Shown here in pieces: positions 36,901 to 44,000 of a DNA stretch of 64,000 nucleotides. The position numbers and the translations under genes are program-made. This stretch comes from Burhinus oedicnemus (lineage: Eukaryota > Chordata > Aves > Charadriiformes > Burhinidae). Under the pieces are notes generated by a model, which made no database searches, was not told the origin of the DNA, and saw nothing but the letters and a program-made list of their open reading frames with translations. Position 1 is the stretch's first letter. Every line of letters begins with the position of its first letter. The stretch covers positions 202,470-266,469 of the forward strand of contig VFFE01007869.1 of NCBI GenBank assembly GCA_008921705.1, written 5' to 3'.

Positions 36901-37290
36901 TTGGTAGCGATAGTAAGGGAGGTTTTATTACTGTGTTTACTAATAAGTGGTTTGATTTGATCTGGGTCTTGCGTGCGTTAGCTCCGGCCCCTGAGCTCTG
37001 CAGAAAACTGAGAACTGGGCAATAATGGGTCTGCATAAAATTTCTGCCGTCATCCACAGAAAACAAGCAGAGAGGGAGGTTTAGGCAGAGGAAGCCGTGG
37101 AGCGTGGGGCAGCTCCTGCTTTCCTCGCTCACCGAGACAATTAACAGACTTTCTCTTTTAACAATAAAAATTATTAACAAGGTTTTTTTTTTTTTCTTCC
37201 AAACAGGTATTTTTTGCATCGGTGAGATCCGGAGGAAGCAGCCAAGTGTTTTTCATGACCCTCAACAGAAACTCCATGATGAACTGGTAA
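3832..37290 (+). CDS. TNIK: TNIK (TRAF2- and NCK-interacting kinase), 3' part, 18 exons
   Basis: Coding join: 3832-3996, 5834-6073, 8397-8503, 11226-11389, 12746-12843, 13564-13587, 17121-17305, 20528-20654, 22923-23087, 26631-26745, 27342-27512, 27809-27952, 30034-30168, 30382-30482, 32032-32181, 33425-33584, 34178-34317, 37207-37290. Every junction is GT/AG and the phases chain without a break. The total is 2475 nt, or 824 residues plus TAA, which equals human residues 537-1360. TNIK is a Ste20-family (GCK-IV, MAP4K-type) Ser/Thr kinase. It binds TRAF2 and NCK through its linker and RAP2 through its CNH domain, acts in JNK and actin signalling, and phosphorylates TCF7L2 in Wnt signalling. 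The N-terminal kinase domain lies left of the window. What is seen here is the Pro/Ser-rich and acidic linker followed by the whole CNH domain. The paralogues MINK1 and MAP4K4 are the alternatives. The 55- and 8-residue cassettes and the SLC2A2/EIF5A2 linkage favour TNIK. Confidence 0.97.
3997..5833 (+). other. TNIK: TNIK intron
   Basis: There is no coding signal. The intron holds a 14-bp GC palindrome (4604-4617), an alternating CA/TG-type stretch near 4986-5037, and a run of 22 T at 5335-5356. A GC-richer patch at 5408-5590 gives short overlapping minus-strand ORFs with no recognisable family. Confidence 0.75.
5335..5356. repeat. poly-T run, 22 bases
   Basis: An uninterrupted homopolymer inside a TNIK intron, in a broader T/A-rich tract starting about 5290. 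A minus-strand retroposed poly-A tail would look the same, but I see no retrogene body next to it. Confidence 0.9.
5834..6073 (+). CDS. TNIK: TNIK exon (human ~592-671)
   Basis: The exon is 240 nt, 80 codons, phase 0 at both ends, between TTAG (5830-5833) and GTAACA (6074). It encodes the linker segment starting [11 protein letters not shown] and ending [10 protein letters not shown] Ser/Thr-rich first half ([11 protein letters not shown]) is followed by the conserved [14 protein letters not shown] and a PPLPPR-type proline motif that could serve SH3 partners such as NCK. The second half is near-identical to human, while the first half carries several substitutions (for example A to T and P to S), as expected for a disordered linker. 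Confidence 0.97.
6074..8396 (+). other. TNIK: TNIK intron
   Basis: I see no exon-like ORF with matching phase. Contents are a GC-rich 6120-6350 patch, ordinary unique sequence, and a short TA-alternating tract near 8061-8075. No CR1 is recognised. Confidence 0.75.
8397..8503 (+). CDS. TNIK: TNIK exon (human ~672-707)
   Basis: The exon is 107 nt and enters in phase 0 after TTCCAG (8391-8396). It leaves two bases (AG) that join C of the next exon to make Ser, and the donor is GTACGG. It encodes [16 protein letters not shown] and then [17 protein letters not shown]. The basic and Ser-rich linker has several potential phosphorylation sites and continues directly from PPK of the preceding exon. 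Confidence 0.97.
8504..11225 (+). other. TNIK: TNIK intron
   Basis: No coding exon is seen. Around 9900-10170 lies an AT-rich unique block containing TGATGA but no complete box C/D arrangement that I could confirm. The acceptor of the following exon is CTGCAG at 11220-11225. Confidence 0.72.
11226..11389 (+). CDS. TNIK: TNIK exon, Ser/Gln-rich repeat (human ~707-761)
   Basis: The exon is 164 nt. It completes the split Ser and then reads [20 protein letters not shown]. Next comes a low-complexity Ser/Gln/Gly stretch made from repeated CCCAGCTCC-type units ([21 protein letters not shown]). It ends with one base (G), and the donor is GTGAGG at 11390. The repeat units sit in frame and are conserved with human. 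The region is disordered linker and slippage could vary its length. Confidence 0.97.
11390..12745 (+). other. TNIK: TNIK intron
   Basis: I see nothing coding. There is a short G/T-rich tract near 11800-11826, and the acceptor is CGCCCAG ending at 12745. Confidence 0.72.
12746..12843 (+). CDS. TNIK: TNIK exon (human ~761-794)
   Basis: The exon is 98 nt. It starts by completing a split Gly codon (Ala in the human protein as I recall it), reads [20 protein letters not shown] and on to RPSRPA, and ends in phase 0 before GTGAGT (12844). This is charged linker. It ends exactly where human TNIK has the boundary before the 8-residue optional module. Confidence 0.96.
12844..13563 (+). other. TNIK: TNIK intron upstream of the microexon
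   Basis: The intron carries a strong pyrimidine tract ending in CACAG at the microexon (13564), with a TTCTAAC-type branch site near 13480. A second, equally strong tract plus ACAG at 13451-13454 forms a potential decoy acceptor (see findings). Otherwise it is unique sequence. Confidence 0.75.
13564..13587 (+). CDS. TNIK: TNIK 24-nt microexon (8-residue cassette, human 795-802)
   Basis: Eight codons, SYKKAIDE, phase 0 at both ends, between CACAG (13559-13563) and GTTAGT (13588). Size, sequence and cumulative residue position (795-802) agree with the 8-residue alternatively spliced module described for TNIK. Microexons of this size in vertebrates are often neuron-enriched and depend on SRRM4-type UGC motifs. 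Here a TGCTTGC lies about 75 nt upstream. The donor GTTAGT is weaker than GTAAGT or GTGAGT, consistent with regulated use. Confidence 0.93.
14210..14226. repeat. poly-A run, 17 bases
   Basis: A homopolymer in a TNIK intron. No retroposed body is recognisable to its left. Confidence 0.9.
14640..15020. promoter_or_regulatory. Candidate intronic regulatory block (AT-rich, TAATTA cores)
   Basis: TAATTA occurs at 14706-14711 and 14716-14721, ten bases apart, and again at 15010-15015. The sequence between is complex and non-repetitive, resembling a conserved non-coding element bound by homeodomain factors. This is inference from composition only, since conservation cannot be tested here. Confidence 0.25.
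16371..16481. repeat. T-rich low-complexity tracts
   Basis: A T16 run at 16371-16386 and a TTTTTATTTT-type tract at about 16449-16481, separated by unique sequence, all within a TNIK intron. Confidence 0.85.
17121..17305 (+). CDS. TNIK: TNIK exon, acidic Ser/Glu tract (human ~803-864)
   Basis: The exon is 185 nt after CTTTAG (17115-17120) and starts [16 protein letters not shown], a short helical, coiled-coil-like segment. Next comes [23 protein letters not shown], an acidic phospho-Ser-like tract with five consecutive GAG codons (17232-17246), and then [14 protein letters not shown]. It leaves AT, which joins A of the next exon to give Ile. The donor is GTACGA. The DY-(S)n-E pattern fits casein-kinase-2-type sites (inference). 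Confidence 0.97.
17306..20527 (+). other. TNIK: TNIK intron
   Basis: Unique sequence with no recognised mobile element. An ORF runs on from the preceding exon to 17657 because the intron start lacks stops. It is read-through, not an exon extension I would support. Confidence 0.72.
20528..20654 (+). CDS. TNIK: TNIK exon (human ~864-906)
   Basis: The exon is 127 nt. It completes Ile, then reads [16 protein letters not shown] and on to [12 protein letters not shown] and [10 protein letters not shown]. It ends in phase 0 before GTAAGT (20655), and the acceptor is CCTCAG. This is linker sequence, well conserved in its second half, and it aligns residue for residue with the human segment I recall, apart from small differences around SNIS. 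Confidence 0.97.
20655..22922 (+). other. TNIK: TNIK intron
   Basis: The intron includes an extremely AT-rich patch at about 20955-21015 and GC-richer unique sequence at 21100-21400. ORFs on both strands at 21576-22091 and 22168-22500 have no recognisable family. The acceptor tract before 22923 is long and pyrimidine-rich. Confidence 0.72.
22923..23087 (+). CDS. TNIK: TNIK exon (human ~907-961)
   Basis: The exon is 165 nt, phase 0 at both ends, between CTGCAG (22917-22922) and GTAGGT (23088). It encodes [37 protein letters not shown] and [17 protein letters not shown]. The [18 protein letters not shown] core is invariant against the human sequence as I recall it. The TP and SP sites look like proline-directed phosphorylation sites. 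Confidence 0.97.
23088..26630 (+). other. TNIK: TNIK intron
   Basis: This is one of the longest introns of TNIK in the window, at 3.5 kb. It is unique sequence without a recognised mobile element. GC-rich at 24780-25080, with overlapping ORFs on both strands that show no known domain. It ends with TTTTCCAG at 26630. Confidence 0.72.
26631..26745 (+). CDS. TNIK: TNIK exon with Asp/Glu repeat (human ~962-1000)
   Basis: The exon is 115 nt. It reads [38 protein letters not shown], and leaves one G before GTAGGA (26746). The acidic run is coded by alternating GAT/GAA/GAG (26706-26732). It looks slightly longer than in the human protein as I recall it. It is the last linker segment before the CNH domain. 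Confidence 0.96.
26746..27341 (+). other. TNIK: TNIK intron with copy 1 of a 44-bp duplicated element
   Basis: A 596-bp intron. Positions 26983-27026 are nearly identical to 28225-28267 in another TNIK intron (see findings). Otherwise it is unique. Confidence 0.8.
27342..27512 (+). CDS. TNIK: TNIK exon, start of CNH domain (human ~1000-1057)
   Basis: The exon is 171 nt after TTGCAAG (ends 27341). It completes Ala and reads [40 protein letters not shown] and [15 protein letters not shown] (split Gly). The CNH (citron homology) domain, a beta-propeller fold that in TNIK binds active RAP2, begins in the second half with EILCAALWG. The exon is identical to human as far as I can recall. The donor is GTAAGC. 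Confidence 0.98.
27513..27808 (+). other. TNIK: TNIK intron (296 bp)
   Basis: A short intron with GTAAGC and CTTCAG borders and nothing further of note. Confidence 0.85.
27809..27952 (+). CDS. TNIK: TNIK exon, CNH domain (human ~1057-1105)
   Basis: The exon is 144 nt. It completes Gly and reads [39 protein letters not shown], and LNVLVTIS plus a split Gly. This is the typical CNH blade pattern ([21 protein letters not shown]). The acceptor is CTTCAG and the donor GTACAC. Confidence 0.98.
28475..28534. repeat. A/C-rich low-complexity tract (AAAC)n
   Basis: Imperfect AAAC and AACCC units over 60 bases inside a TNIK intron. Confidence 0.9.
28793..28844. repeat. A-rich tract (AAAAC)n
   Basis: About 50 bases of A with scattered C, ending roughly 45 bases before the CR1 fragment. 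CR1 elements do not use poly-A tails, so it is probably independent of the CR1. Confidence 0.9.
28890..29301 (+). mobile_element. CR1 LINE fragment (3' end), plus strand
   Basis: This is a 5'-truncated avian CR1 in the same orientation as TNIK. Its translation carries the family's C-terminal signature: [15 protein letters not shown], then [16 protein letters not shown], then [20 protein letters not shown]. The 3'UTR includes GGGGGGTTGGAATGAGATGA and the terminal TTCTATGATTCT. The first part is eroded. Minus-strand elements at 62.6-63.2 kb share the same body. Confidence 0.93.
30034..30168 (+). CDS. TNIK: TNIK exon, CNH domain (human ~1105-1150)
   Basis: The exon is 135 nt. It completes Gly and reads [44 protein letters not shown], leaving one G before GTGAGT (30169). 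The CNH hallmark [14 protein letters not shown] is intact. The acceptor is CCAACAG. Confidence 0.98.
30169..30381 (+). other. TNIK: TNIK intron (213 bp)
   Basis: The shortest intron of the gene in this window. Its 3' end is a T-rich tract ending TTTTAG. Confidence 0.85.
30382..30482 (+). CDS. TNIK: TNIK exon, CNH domain (human ~1150-1183)
   Basis: The exon is 101 nt. It completes Val and reads [20 protein letters not shown] and [13 protein letters not shown], ending in phase 0 before GTATGT. The motif [18 protein letters not shown] is invariant across the GCK-IV kinases TNIK, MINK1 and MAP4K4. Confidence 0.98.
30483..32031 (+). other. TNIK: TNIK intron with unusual 3' end
   Basis: The intron has GT/T-rich stretches near 30760-30815 and is otherwise unique. 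Its acceptor lacks a normal pyrimidine tract next to the AG (see findings). Confidence 0.78.
32032..32181 (+). CDS. TNIK: TNIK exon, CNH domain (human ~1184-1233)
   Basis: The exon is 150 nt, 50 codons, phase 0 at both ends, encoding [40 protein letters not shown] and [10 protein letters not shown]. The donor is GTGAGT. The acceptor TATGAAAG is purine-rich, but the protein continuity (FMAFK to SFADLQ) leaves no doubt about the boundary. Confidence 0.97.
32182..33424 (+). other. TNIK: TNIK intron
   Basis: Unique sequence with no repeat recognised. It ends in an AACTGCAG acceptor at 33424. Confidence 0.75.
33425..33584 (+). CDS. TNIK: TNIK exon, CNH domain (human ~1234-1287)
   Basis: The exon is 160 nt. 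It reads [53 protein letters not shown], leaving one G before GTAGGT. The [18 protein letters not shown] segment is a signature of the CNH propeller. Confidence 0.98.
33585..34177 (+). other. TNIK: TNIK intron (593 bp)
   Basis: Unique sequence. The acceptor is TTTTGACAG at 34177. Confidence 0.8.
34178..34317 (+). CDS. TNIK: TNIK exon, CNH domain (human ~1287-1333)
   Basis: The exon is 140 nt. It completes Ala and reads [46 protein letters not shown], ending in phase 0 before GTAAGT. It is identical to the human segment as I recall it. Confidence 0.98.
34318..37206 (+). other. TNIK: Last TNIK intron with a ~1-kb CR1 insertion
   Basis: The intron holds the CR1 described separately (about 34418-35403). 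The rest (35404-37206) is unique, AT-rich in its second half, and ends in a T12 pyrimidine tract and AAACAG (37201-37206). Confidence 0.85.
34418..35403 (+). mobile_element. CR1 LINE, 5'-truncated, with RT remnants, plus strand
   Basis: A roughly 1-kb CR1 in the sense orientation of TNIK. The reading frame is broken into three pieces (34381-34779, 34776-35147, 35134-35328), so it cannot code for an intact protein. It preserves reverse-transcriptase motifs ([18 protein letters not shown], the catalytic F/Y-x-DD box), then the region downstream of the RT ([31 protein letters not shown]), the C-terminal block ([21 protein letters not shown]), and the typical 3' end (GGGGGGTTGGACTAGATGAT, ending TGATTCTCTGAT). 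Compared with full-length CR1 (about 4.5 kb) it lacks ORF1 and the endonuclease. Confidence 0.95.
37207..37290 (+). CDS. TNIK: TNIK last coding exon, stop TAA (human 1334-1360)
   Basis: The exon is 84 nt: [30 protein letters not shown] at 37288-37290. It forms the C-terminal strand of the CNH domain. The end MMNW-stop is the same as in human TNIK. The acceptor is a long T tract plus AAACAG. Confidence 0.98.
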   Translation, partial: VFFASVRSGGSSQVFFMTLNRNSMMNW

Positions 37291-37720
37291 CAGAGGAGCA
37301 CTTGGCACTCACCGCCATGGCATTATTTCTAATTTAAAGGACATTAAACACGTGGACTAACACTGTAGAGGCAGATGCGGAGGGCCCTGAGGAACACCGC
37401 TCCCCATGTTCCCTCGGCGCCGTCAGCCCCAGGGCGGGGGCTGCGGGCAGGGATGGACTTTCGCGCTTGGACCCCCCGAGGTCTCCTGATAACGCTGTGT
37501 TATAGTGGGTTATGAGTTTTCCTTTATTTTTTTTTTTTATTTTATTTTCCTTTTTCTTTGTCCCCTACTTTGTAAGAACGGGGAAAGAAACAGTGTCAAA
37601 AAGTCTGTTTTTAATTCTGTCTGCCTGCTAGCATCAAATATATAGTATGTTGTAAAGTTACCAATTAAATCTGGTGAGAGACAGCACAATAAATGTACCT
37701 TTTATCTTTGTGATGAAGGC
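37291..37720 (+). other. TNIK: TNIK 3'UTR, proximal part
   Basis: The sequence follows the stop codon and has no ORF. It contains a T-rich tract (37526-37556). A canonical AATAAA at 37688-37693 with a T/G-rich downstream stretch (TTTTATCTTTGTG) makes a 3' end near 37710 plausible. Longer TNIK UTRs are likely. Confidence 0.6.
37688..37693 (+). terminator. Candidate proximal TNIK polyadenylation signal AATAAA
   Basis: The hexamer lies about 400 bases after the TNIK stop and is followed within 30 bases by a U/GU-rich element. Usage cannot be proven from sequence. Confidence 0.5.
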
Positions 37721-37890
37721 CATAACCGTATAGCTGGGTAATTTTAGAAATCTTTTGCCTTCACCAACATTTACATGTTGCTTTTGGCAGCAACGGCTTA
37801 ACGGATTTTTAAAGAAGAGAAAAAATAATAGTTTTTTTTCCCCTCTTTTGGGAAATGGATTTTAAATGGCTAAACTACTAGCCTTAGACT

Positions 37891-37896
37891 AATAAA
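37891..37896 (+). terminator. Second TNIK polyadenylation signal candidate AATAAA
   Basis: AATAAAAATC is followed by TTTTTGTCAAGTCTGTC, a reasonable downstream element. Further AATAAA hexamers are at 39311-39316, 39728-39733 and 44158-44163. Confidence 0.4.
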
Positions 37897-37984
37897 AATC
37901 AGCTACCATTTTTGTCAAGTCTGTCAATCCATATTTCTATATGGATCTTCACATAATGGTGTGTCTTGATAGGGACAGGTGCCA

Positions 37985-38280
37985 TTTGTTGTTGCTCCGG
38001 AGGTGCCCGCCTGCCCTGGGGCTTGGCCGCGGGTGCCAGGACAGGGGATCGGAGGAGGAGAGGATGGCGGAGCGGTTGGAGGAGCCCCACGCTCACCTCC
38101 GAGGTGGGATTTGTGGCCGCAGACGGTTCCCGGGATGCTGCGGGTGCCAGACCCCAGTGCCGAAGCCAGCGTGAGCTGCGGGCACTCATCTTCCCCTGAG
38201 CCCGGAGCCGGGCACTGGCGTGCGGAGGCAGCCGGCGCGGGGACGGGGACGACAAAACGAGCTGCCCATTCCCCGCGTTG
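37985..38280. promoter_or_regulatory. CpG-dense block downstream of TNIK stop
   Basis: By eye roughly 28 CpG occur in about 295 bases of GC-rich sequence, against a CpG-poor AT-rich surround. This is the density of an unmethylated CpG island. It contains no convincing ORF, since the short ORFs on both strands have no family. It could be an orphan island inside the TNIK 3'UTR, the promoter of a non-coding transcript, or a GC-biased conversion tract. Confidence 0.4.
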
Positions 38281-38860
38281 CTGGATTGGGCTTGTAAAGA
38301 GCTTAAAAAAAAATATATATATGTGTGTGGTTTCTTCGGCCAAGGTTCTGAATCTCTACTCGTTTTCCGCCCCCTCCGCTCCCTAGGAATTACCCAACAT
38401 ACAGTGAAAGACAACATCTGTGCCGAACCGTGTGTGTGTGTGTTTAGTTCAGGTTGAATCGTGTCCTTATAAACTCTGCTCAGTTGATTTCCGTTTTCGG
38501 TGCGTATCTGGGGTTTTCTTTCTCAGTAGCTGCAAGCATGGCCGCCTGTGGTGTTGGGGTGTCGCATAACAAGGTCTGTGTTGCTGGTTTTAACCTACCT
38601 CGTTTCGGTTGGGGTTTGTTTTTTTTTGGTTTGGTTTATTTTATTTTTTTTTTCCGTTCCGCTGTCGATCACAGCGCTGTTACCTCCAGCGACATATAGA
38701 GAGCTTAACTGGCAATCTTGGTGTACTCAGTAACGATGGCTTTATTAAAAAATGATTAAATCAACAGGACTTGGTCAAACTTGAATCTTTATCAAGGGTA
38801 AGAGATGATGCGGGGCGGTGGGGATGGGATGGGACGGGCCACCCTCGCCCGAAGCATCCC

Positions 38861-38907
38861 GCGGGCAGGGCATCGCGGCAGCGGTACCCAGGCGGGCAGG
38901 GCATCGC
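38861..38907. repeat. 31-bp tandem repeat, about 1.5 copies
   Basis: The 16-mer GCGGGCAGGGCATCGC occurs at 38861-38876 and 38892-38907, 31 bases apart, in a CpG-rich patch. Confidence 0.85.
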
Positions 38908-41050
38908 CCTTCGGAACCGGCAGGGATTGCCTGCGGTGGGACTCCCGGCAGGGCACGGCCTCCAGAGGAGCCGCAGGCAAGAGGTGCTTTGCAGGTGCCT
39001 TCTTCACCCGGTGGGCACCAGGCACCCTCCCAGTGGTGCAGCACAGCCCCACGCAGCAGCAGCCTGCCCCTTTGAAGTGGCGAATACCCAGCTTTGGGTG
39101 GTTTGGGTTTTTTTATTGTGAGTTTTTGGGTACAGTGACAAAATAGAAGGGAATCGTTGTGTTTAAACATAAGGTAGTTTGTGAATGTATTCTTTAAAAC
39201 CATAGAGTCATTTGAAACAAAAAGCATAAGAAGCCAATAATAACGCAGTCTTGTCTACGGAGCGTGTACACAGACATATCATAGAGCAAATGCATATCTG
39301 GTGCCAACACAATAAAACACAAAACTTCAACACGAAGCCATGCCTTCTACGTTTTCGTAAAGAAAACCTGGGGTGTTAACAGTTAGCAGGTCATGGAGGT
39401 AAAGCGGCTTTTCAGGGCTCTCTGAGTCACGATGCCCTTTGCCTGGAGGGGCTCAGGAAAGCGGCAGGTTTGGGCAGGATGAGTGCGGGGGGGACCGGGC
39501 ATGTCCCCTGTGATGCTGCTTGCTACCGGGCAGCGGCTGAGGGATGTCTTGATGGACCATCACCACCTCAAAACTTCTCTTCTACAAAATCAACCCATGA
39601 TTACTATAAAGACACGTGTTCCCCTCCAAATATTCCTAGCTTTGATTTGCTTGTCTTTTGTTGTAAGTAAAATAGCCTTGTGGTTGATCAATGCTATCAG
39701 AAACTACTTAATTTTCGTGTTTAAAGAAATAAAACCTGGGCTCCTTCTAAAACCCCATAGAAATGGAGTTTTTACCCAAGAAAGGAAACTTACTTGTTCA
39801 GCTGAGCAGTGCTGCAGGAGGAAAAAGAGAAATAACATCTGTGCATGCAGGAGTCATGAGAGCCTATTGCAGATTCAATTATTTACAGAGTTGCTGAGAA
39901 GTGTTGGATGAACTTCAGGGACAAGTCGTACCCTCCATGGTAAATGAAAGACAAGTCCCAGAGCTGGTGCGAGGCCATCGAGTCACCCCTGGCACGCTGC
40001 GGACGCCAGGGAGATGCTGGGTACCATTCCCAAGGTAAAGGATGCTCCAAGGTAAGGCTGCAGCAGCTACTTGTGGGAATTGAATGTGTTTTCAACCCTT
40101 TTTCAGATGATGATTATCAAACGGCATTTTTCTTGTGAGATGGTTTCGGGGTTGATCATATTATGAATTTTGGAAGAGAAAGGGGATGCTTCGGGTGACC
40201 CTGGCCCCAGAGCTGGGCTGGTTGCTGGAAATGGTTGAAATTGTGCTGCAATTCCTTGTCTCGACCTGAGTCCATGTGGGTCCGTTGCTGCTCATGCAGC
40301 AATTTGTGCAGTGGTGGTACATAATTAGGGCCAACGTGAGCATCACGTAGGCCGGCAGTGAGCAGCAGCGGGGACTGAATCTGCCTGTTCCTGAAGGTGT
40401 GGGCTGGACCTCCATATGGTGCCGGTGCCGTGCCTGTGCCCCGGGATGATAAGCCACCCACCTGGGGGCACGGCTGCTCTAAGGAGATCCCGCAGAGATG
40501 TTCTCAGTAACAAGGATCAAGGCGGCCTCAAGGCGAAGGATGCCTGTCGCAACCGTCGCGACCCTGCAGCATCTGTTTACTGCCCTGCGTAGCGCTGCAG
40601 AGCTGCTGCTTCCCACCTTAGATGTCGCAACCTGCTGCGGACAAGGTCTGCTGGGTTTGCTCCCCAATTTTTCCTGTCTGGGAGATGCTGCACTACCCAG
40701 AGCTGGGGGGGTGGGAAGGGCCCCATTAGACTCCCCTAGTTTAATGCCACTCATTTTGGCTGGAAGAGGGTACAAGGCCAACACACCAATATCTTTACAA
40801 CTGTGCTGTAAATGCACCAAATTCTCCCTCTCAAATGTGTTTTGTCAGCCCGAAGCCCCTGTCCGGTGGGTGGCCCCAGCACCGCTGCCTGGCCCGGCTG
40901 CTGTGCATATAGAGAGAAAAAACGAACATGTAGCGGGTTCTTTTTGTGCCAGCCTCTGGTGTGCCTCATCAGCCTGCTCTTACCTGGACAGCCACAACCT
41001 TATGGTCCAGATCTTCCTTTTTTCTCCTTTTTGTTTTGGTTTATGTTTTT

Positions 41051-41070
41051 TTGGTTGGTTGGTTGGTTGG
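41051..41070. repeat. (TTGG)5 microsatellite
   Basis: Five perfect TTGG units preceded by a TTTTTTT run and followed by C plus ten T. Confidence 0.95.
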
Positions 41071-44000
41071 CTTTTTTTTTTAACATCAAAGCTGCCTCTG
41101 GATGACCCAAAGGCAGTAAAATGGGTGTGCAAATTACCCCGGCCACAGAGAAAGCCTCACTGTCCTTATGGAGTCTTTAAATTAATTCCCCTGATGTGAC
41201 AGCATGTTCAGTTGTTCAAAAGCAAAGCCTGACCGTAAACTTTAACCCACTGCTTTTATCACATACCATTAGATTTAGCAACACCACCAATTATAGTAGA
41301 CACGACATACAGTAGGCAATAAGCATGGCAATTTTGCATGACAGTAGCATTATAGATAGTTCTTACACTTTATTAATAAGTAACATTGGCAATAACGCAA
41401 GCACTGCTGTTTGCAAATAATGTAAATGACGCCCATCACGAAACGTCAAGATTCATGCTACAAAGTGCAGTCACCCAGGGCTGAGGGGCTGGATGCTGTT
41501 TAGGATTCCTGGCATTTATGTGTTTTGCACACTCGAGCAATGAGAAGACAGGAGACCGATTTGGAGCAGCTTCTTGCCAGGAGCCCTGGAGAAAAGCCAC
41601 AAAACCCTACGGCACTGGCCAAAGCACCAACAGGGATGCGGCATGTGCTGCTGTCCTGAAAACGGGGAGGCTGGTATTTCTACTGTGCTTTACCTGGGAC
41701 TGGCAGCGATGCCCTCAGGCTGGGGTCACCTGGACCCACAGCAGCGCTCGGCCACACACGTGAAGACCCACGTTTTGTCATCTGCATGTTTCACCTCTGC
41801 ACCACACCACGTTCCCCGAATAACTGCGGGATGAGCTGCTCTGTTTGCTCTGGCAAAGAAAGCCCTGTGTGCACCAGCCGCATGAAGCACACATGTTCGT
41901 TACCCTCAGACGTACCCAAAGATCACCTGAGCATGGCCAAGAGAAAGTACAAACAAGCTCCAGGCTGGCAAGCTCCCAAGTGAGGATGAGGATGACGGGG
42001 CTGGCCGTGCAGGGAAGATGCCCGTGGACCCCTTTGCCCTTTTGATCTCTGTGCCCTTGGTCAAATCACTTAACTGTTGCCTGGTGAGGCTCGTCGGCCA
42101 TGGGATGGGTTGGAATTGCTCCCGGGCTGTGCTGTGTCGATATCTGCACCCCTGGGTCCCACAACGAGCCCTCAAACACGCAAGAGATTGGATGGGCTGA
42201 TGGTTCATCCTGGTGGAGTTGGGTACGGTGCTCTAGCATGCAGGAGCGTTGTGCTTCAGTTTTCCAAGCAAACAGTCAAGGTGTGATGCTCCGACAACCC
42301 CTTTGGGAAGGGACTGCAGGGGGAGGCAGATTTACACACCCACCGTTCCCATCCCTGAGCCTCGGGACCAGCCCCGAGCTGGCCTCTGCTAACCGGCACA
42401 TCCGCATCCAGACCCCCGGTCAGAAAAACACAGGGGCTTGAGTCCGTTCGTGTCACTGAGAAGTAAATACATGCTGAAACTCCTCCTTTGGCTCCGGAGG
42501 AGTGTATCACAGCCCAGCTGGCATCAGCTGGGGGCTGCACACAAGAGATGAGGCAGCCCCAGGCACCAACTCGCAGCATCCAGCCCCGCAGGGAGGGTGA
42601 GAAGTGCTGGGAAAGGGTGGGAGGCCCCCGGGATAATTTCATGCCTTTTGCCAGCAGACCTGGCCGAGGGAGGCTGGTGGCCACGAGGCTTCCGGCCTTT
42701 GGCATCCCAGGTTTCCAGGGAAGTCGCCGGGCCAATCCTGGGGAGGTGATTGATGCTCAGCCTGCCTCCCCACCGCTGCCCCAGCCGCTCCGCATCCCCT
42801 CCCTGGGAAGCTGGATTAAGGGAGGGCTCTGCTCTGTAAGCAGCAGGGGGAGGACACAACAGGCTACAAGCCAGGGAAAGGCCACCCTGCTCTCTCCTTT
42901 CGGTACGTAGCCGGCCATTGTCCCCTCAAACCGCCTCCGGTGGGCTGGGAAGAGTAGGAGGGGAAAGCATCTTCCTCGGCCAGGTACCTGCAACGGGATG
43001 GGGATGCTGGAGGGAGACGTCGGTCCTGGCCAGGAGTTTCACAGTGCCCGAGGGTTTCGGTTTGGGATGTTGGGTCAGGGCTCTCATTTTTCATTTTTTT
43101 TTTCCCCCGAGTCAAACTTGAGCAGCCTGTTAATTGCTTAATCCTGCCAGCCCCTCGCGTGGAGGCATTTAACCACAGTGCAAAGAAACGGTGCTTGTAA
43201 ATGCCTGGGTATCCGCACACGGGGAGCAAACAAACGCGATGGGTCAAAGATCTCAGCTGGAAGGACAAATATTGGAGAAAAACTTCAAAAAGCTCAGCCT
43301 CAGGGCCCTCCCCCTTGCAGCTACACCAGTCCGTGGGGAATGCGGGTGCTGCAGCTGGAATCAATGCCTGCATTAATGCAAAGAACTTTTCTCCTCGTTA
43401 AAGTTTTACTTTACTGGAGGAGACCAGTGCAAAGATTAGTGGTCTTGCTCATCTTTTTTTTTTTTCTCTCTTCCTCTGTAGAAAGTACATTTTGTGCCCA
43501 TGTGAAGCCTGGCTGACCGAGAGCATCATCCAATGAGTCGCCGTAACTTGGCTGCCGGACTCTTTTCTGGAAGGCAATATCAGCATTAATCACTTTCTCG
43601 GCTGATTCAGACTTTGATGTGTCTCCTACGGATGCCACCATCCGCCCTGGCCCTGCAGCTCCTCTCTCGCTGATGATGTCAAGGACAGCAAAGCCGGAGC
43701 GAGACCAGCTCAGACCAGCTTTTTCGGATGTGCAAAGTTCAGGACTACCCTGTGAGCCAAGCCAAAGGGCTGCGATATTTCACGGAATCAGCAGTATCTG
43801 GTTGCATTGGCGATATCTGACAGCGCAAATGGTGCCGAAAGCTGGGGGCGCTGAAAGGCTCAGCGTTCACACCATTGTGGGCTCTTTAACGAAAATGTCT
43901 GTTATTGTAATATTCTGGGTAATTTTGCTATGTTGTATGTCCATACACACATCCAGCCGTCTCCTCTGAACGCTCGGGATGCATACGTACAGGTGCGTAC

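Noticed and set aside
40498..41199. 233-codon plus-strand ORF between TNIK and SLC2A2
   Set aside because: No recognisable domain. Its C-terminal part translates a (TTGG)n/T-run low-complexity tract, a comparable ORF exists on the other strand, and there is no splice or promoter context.
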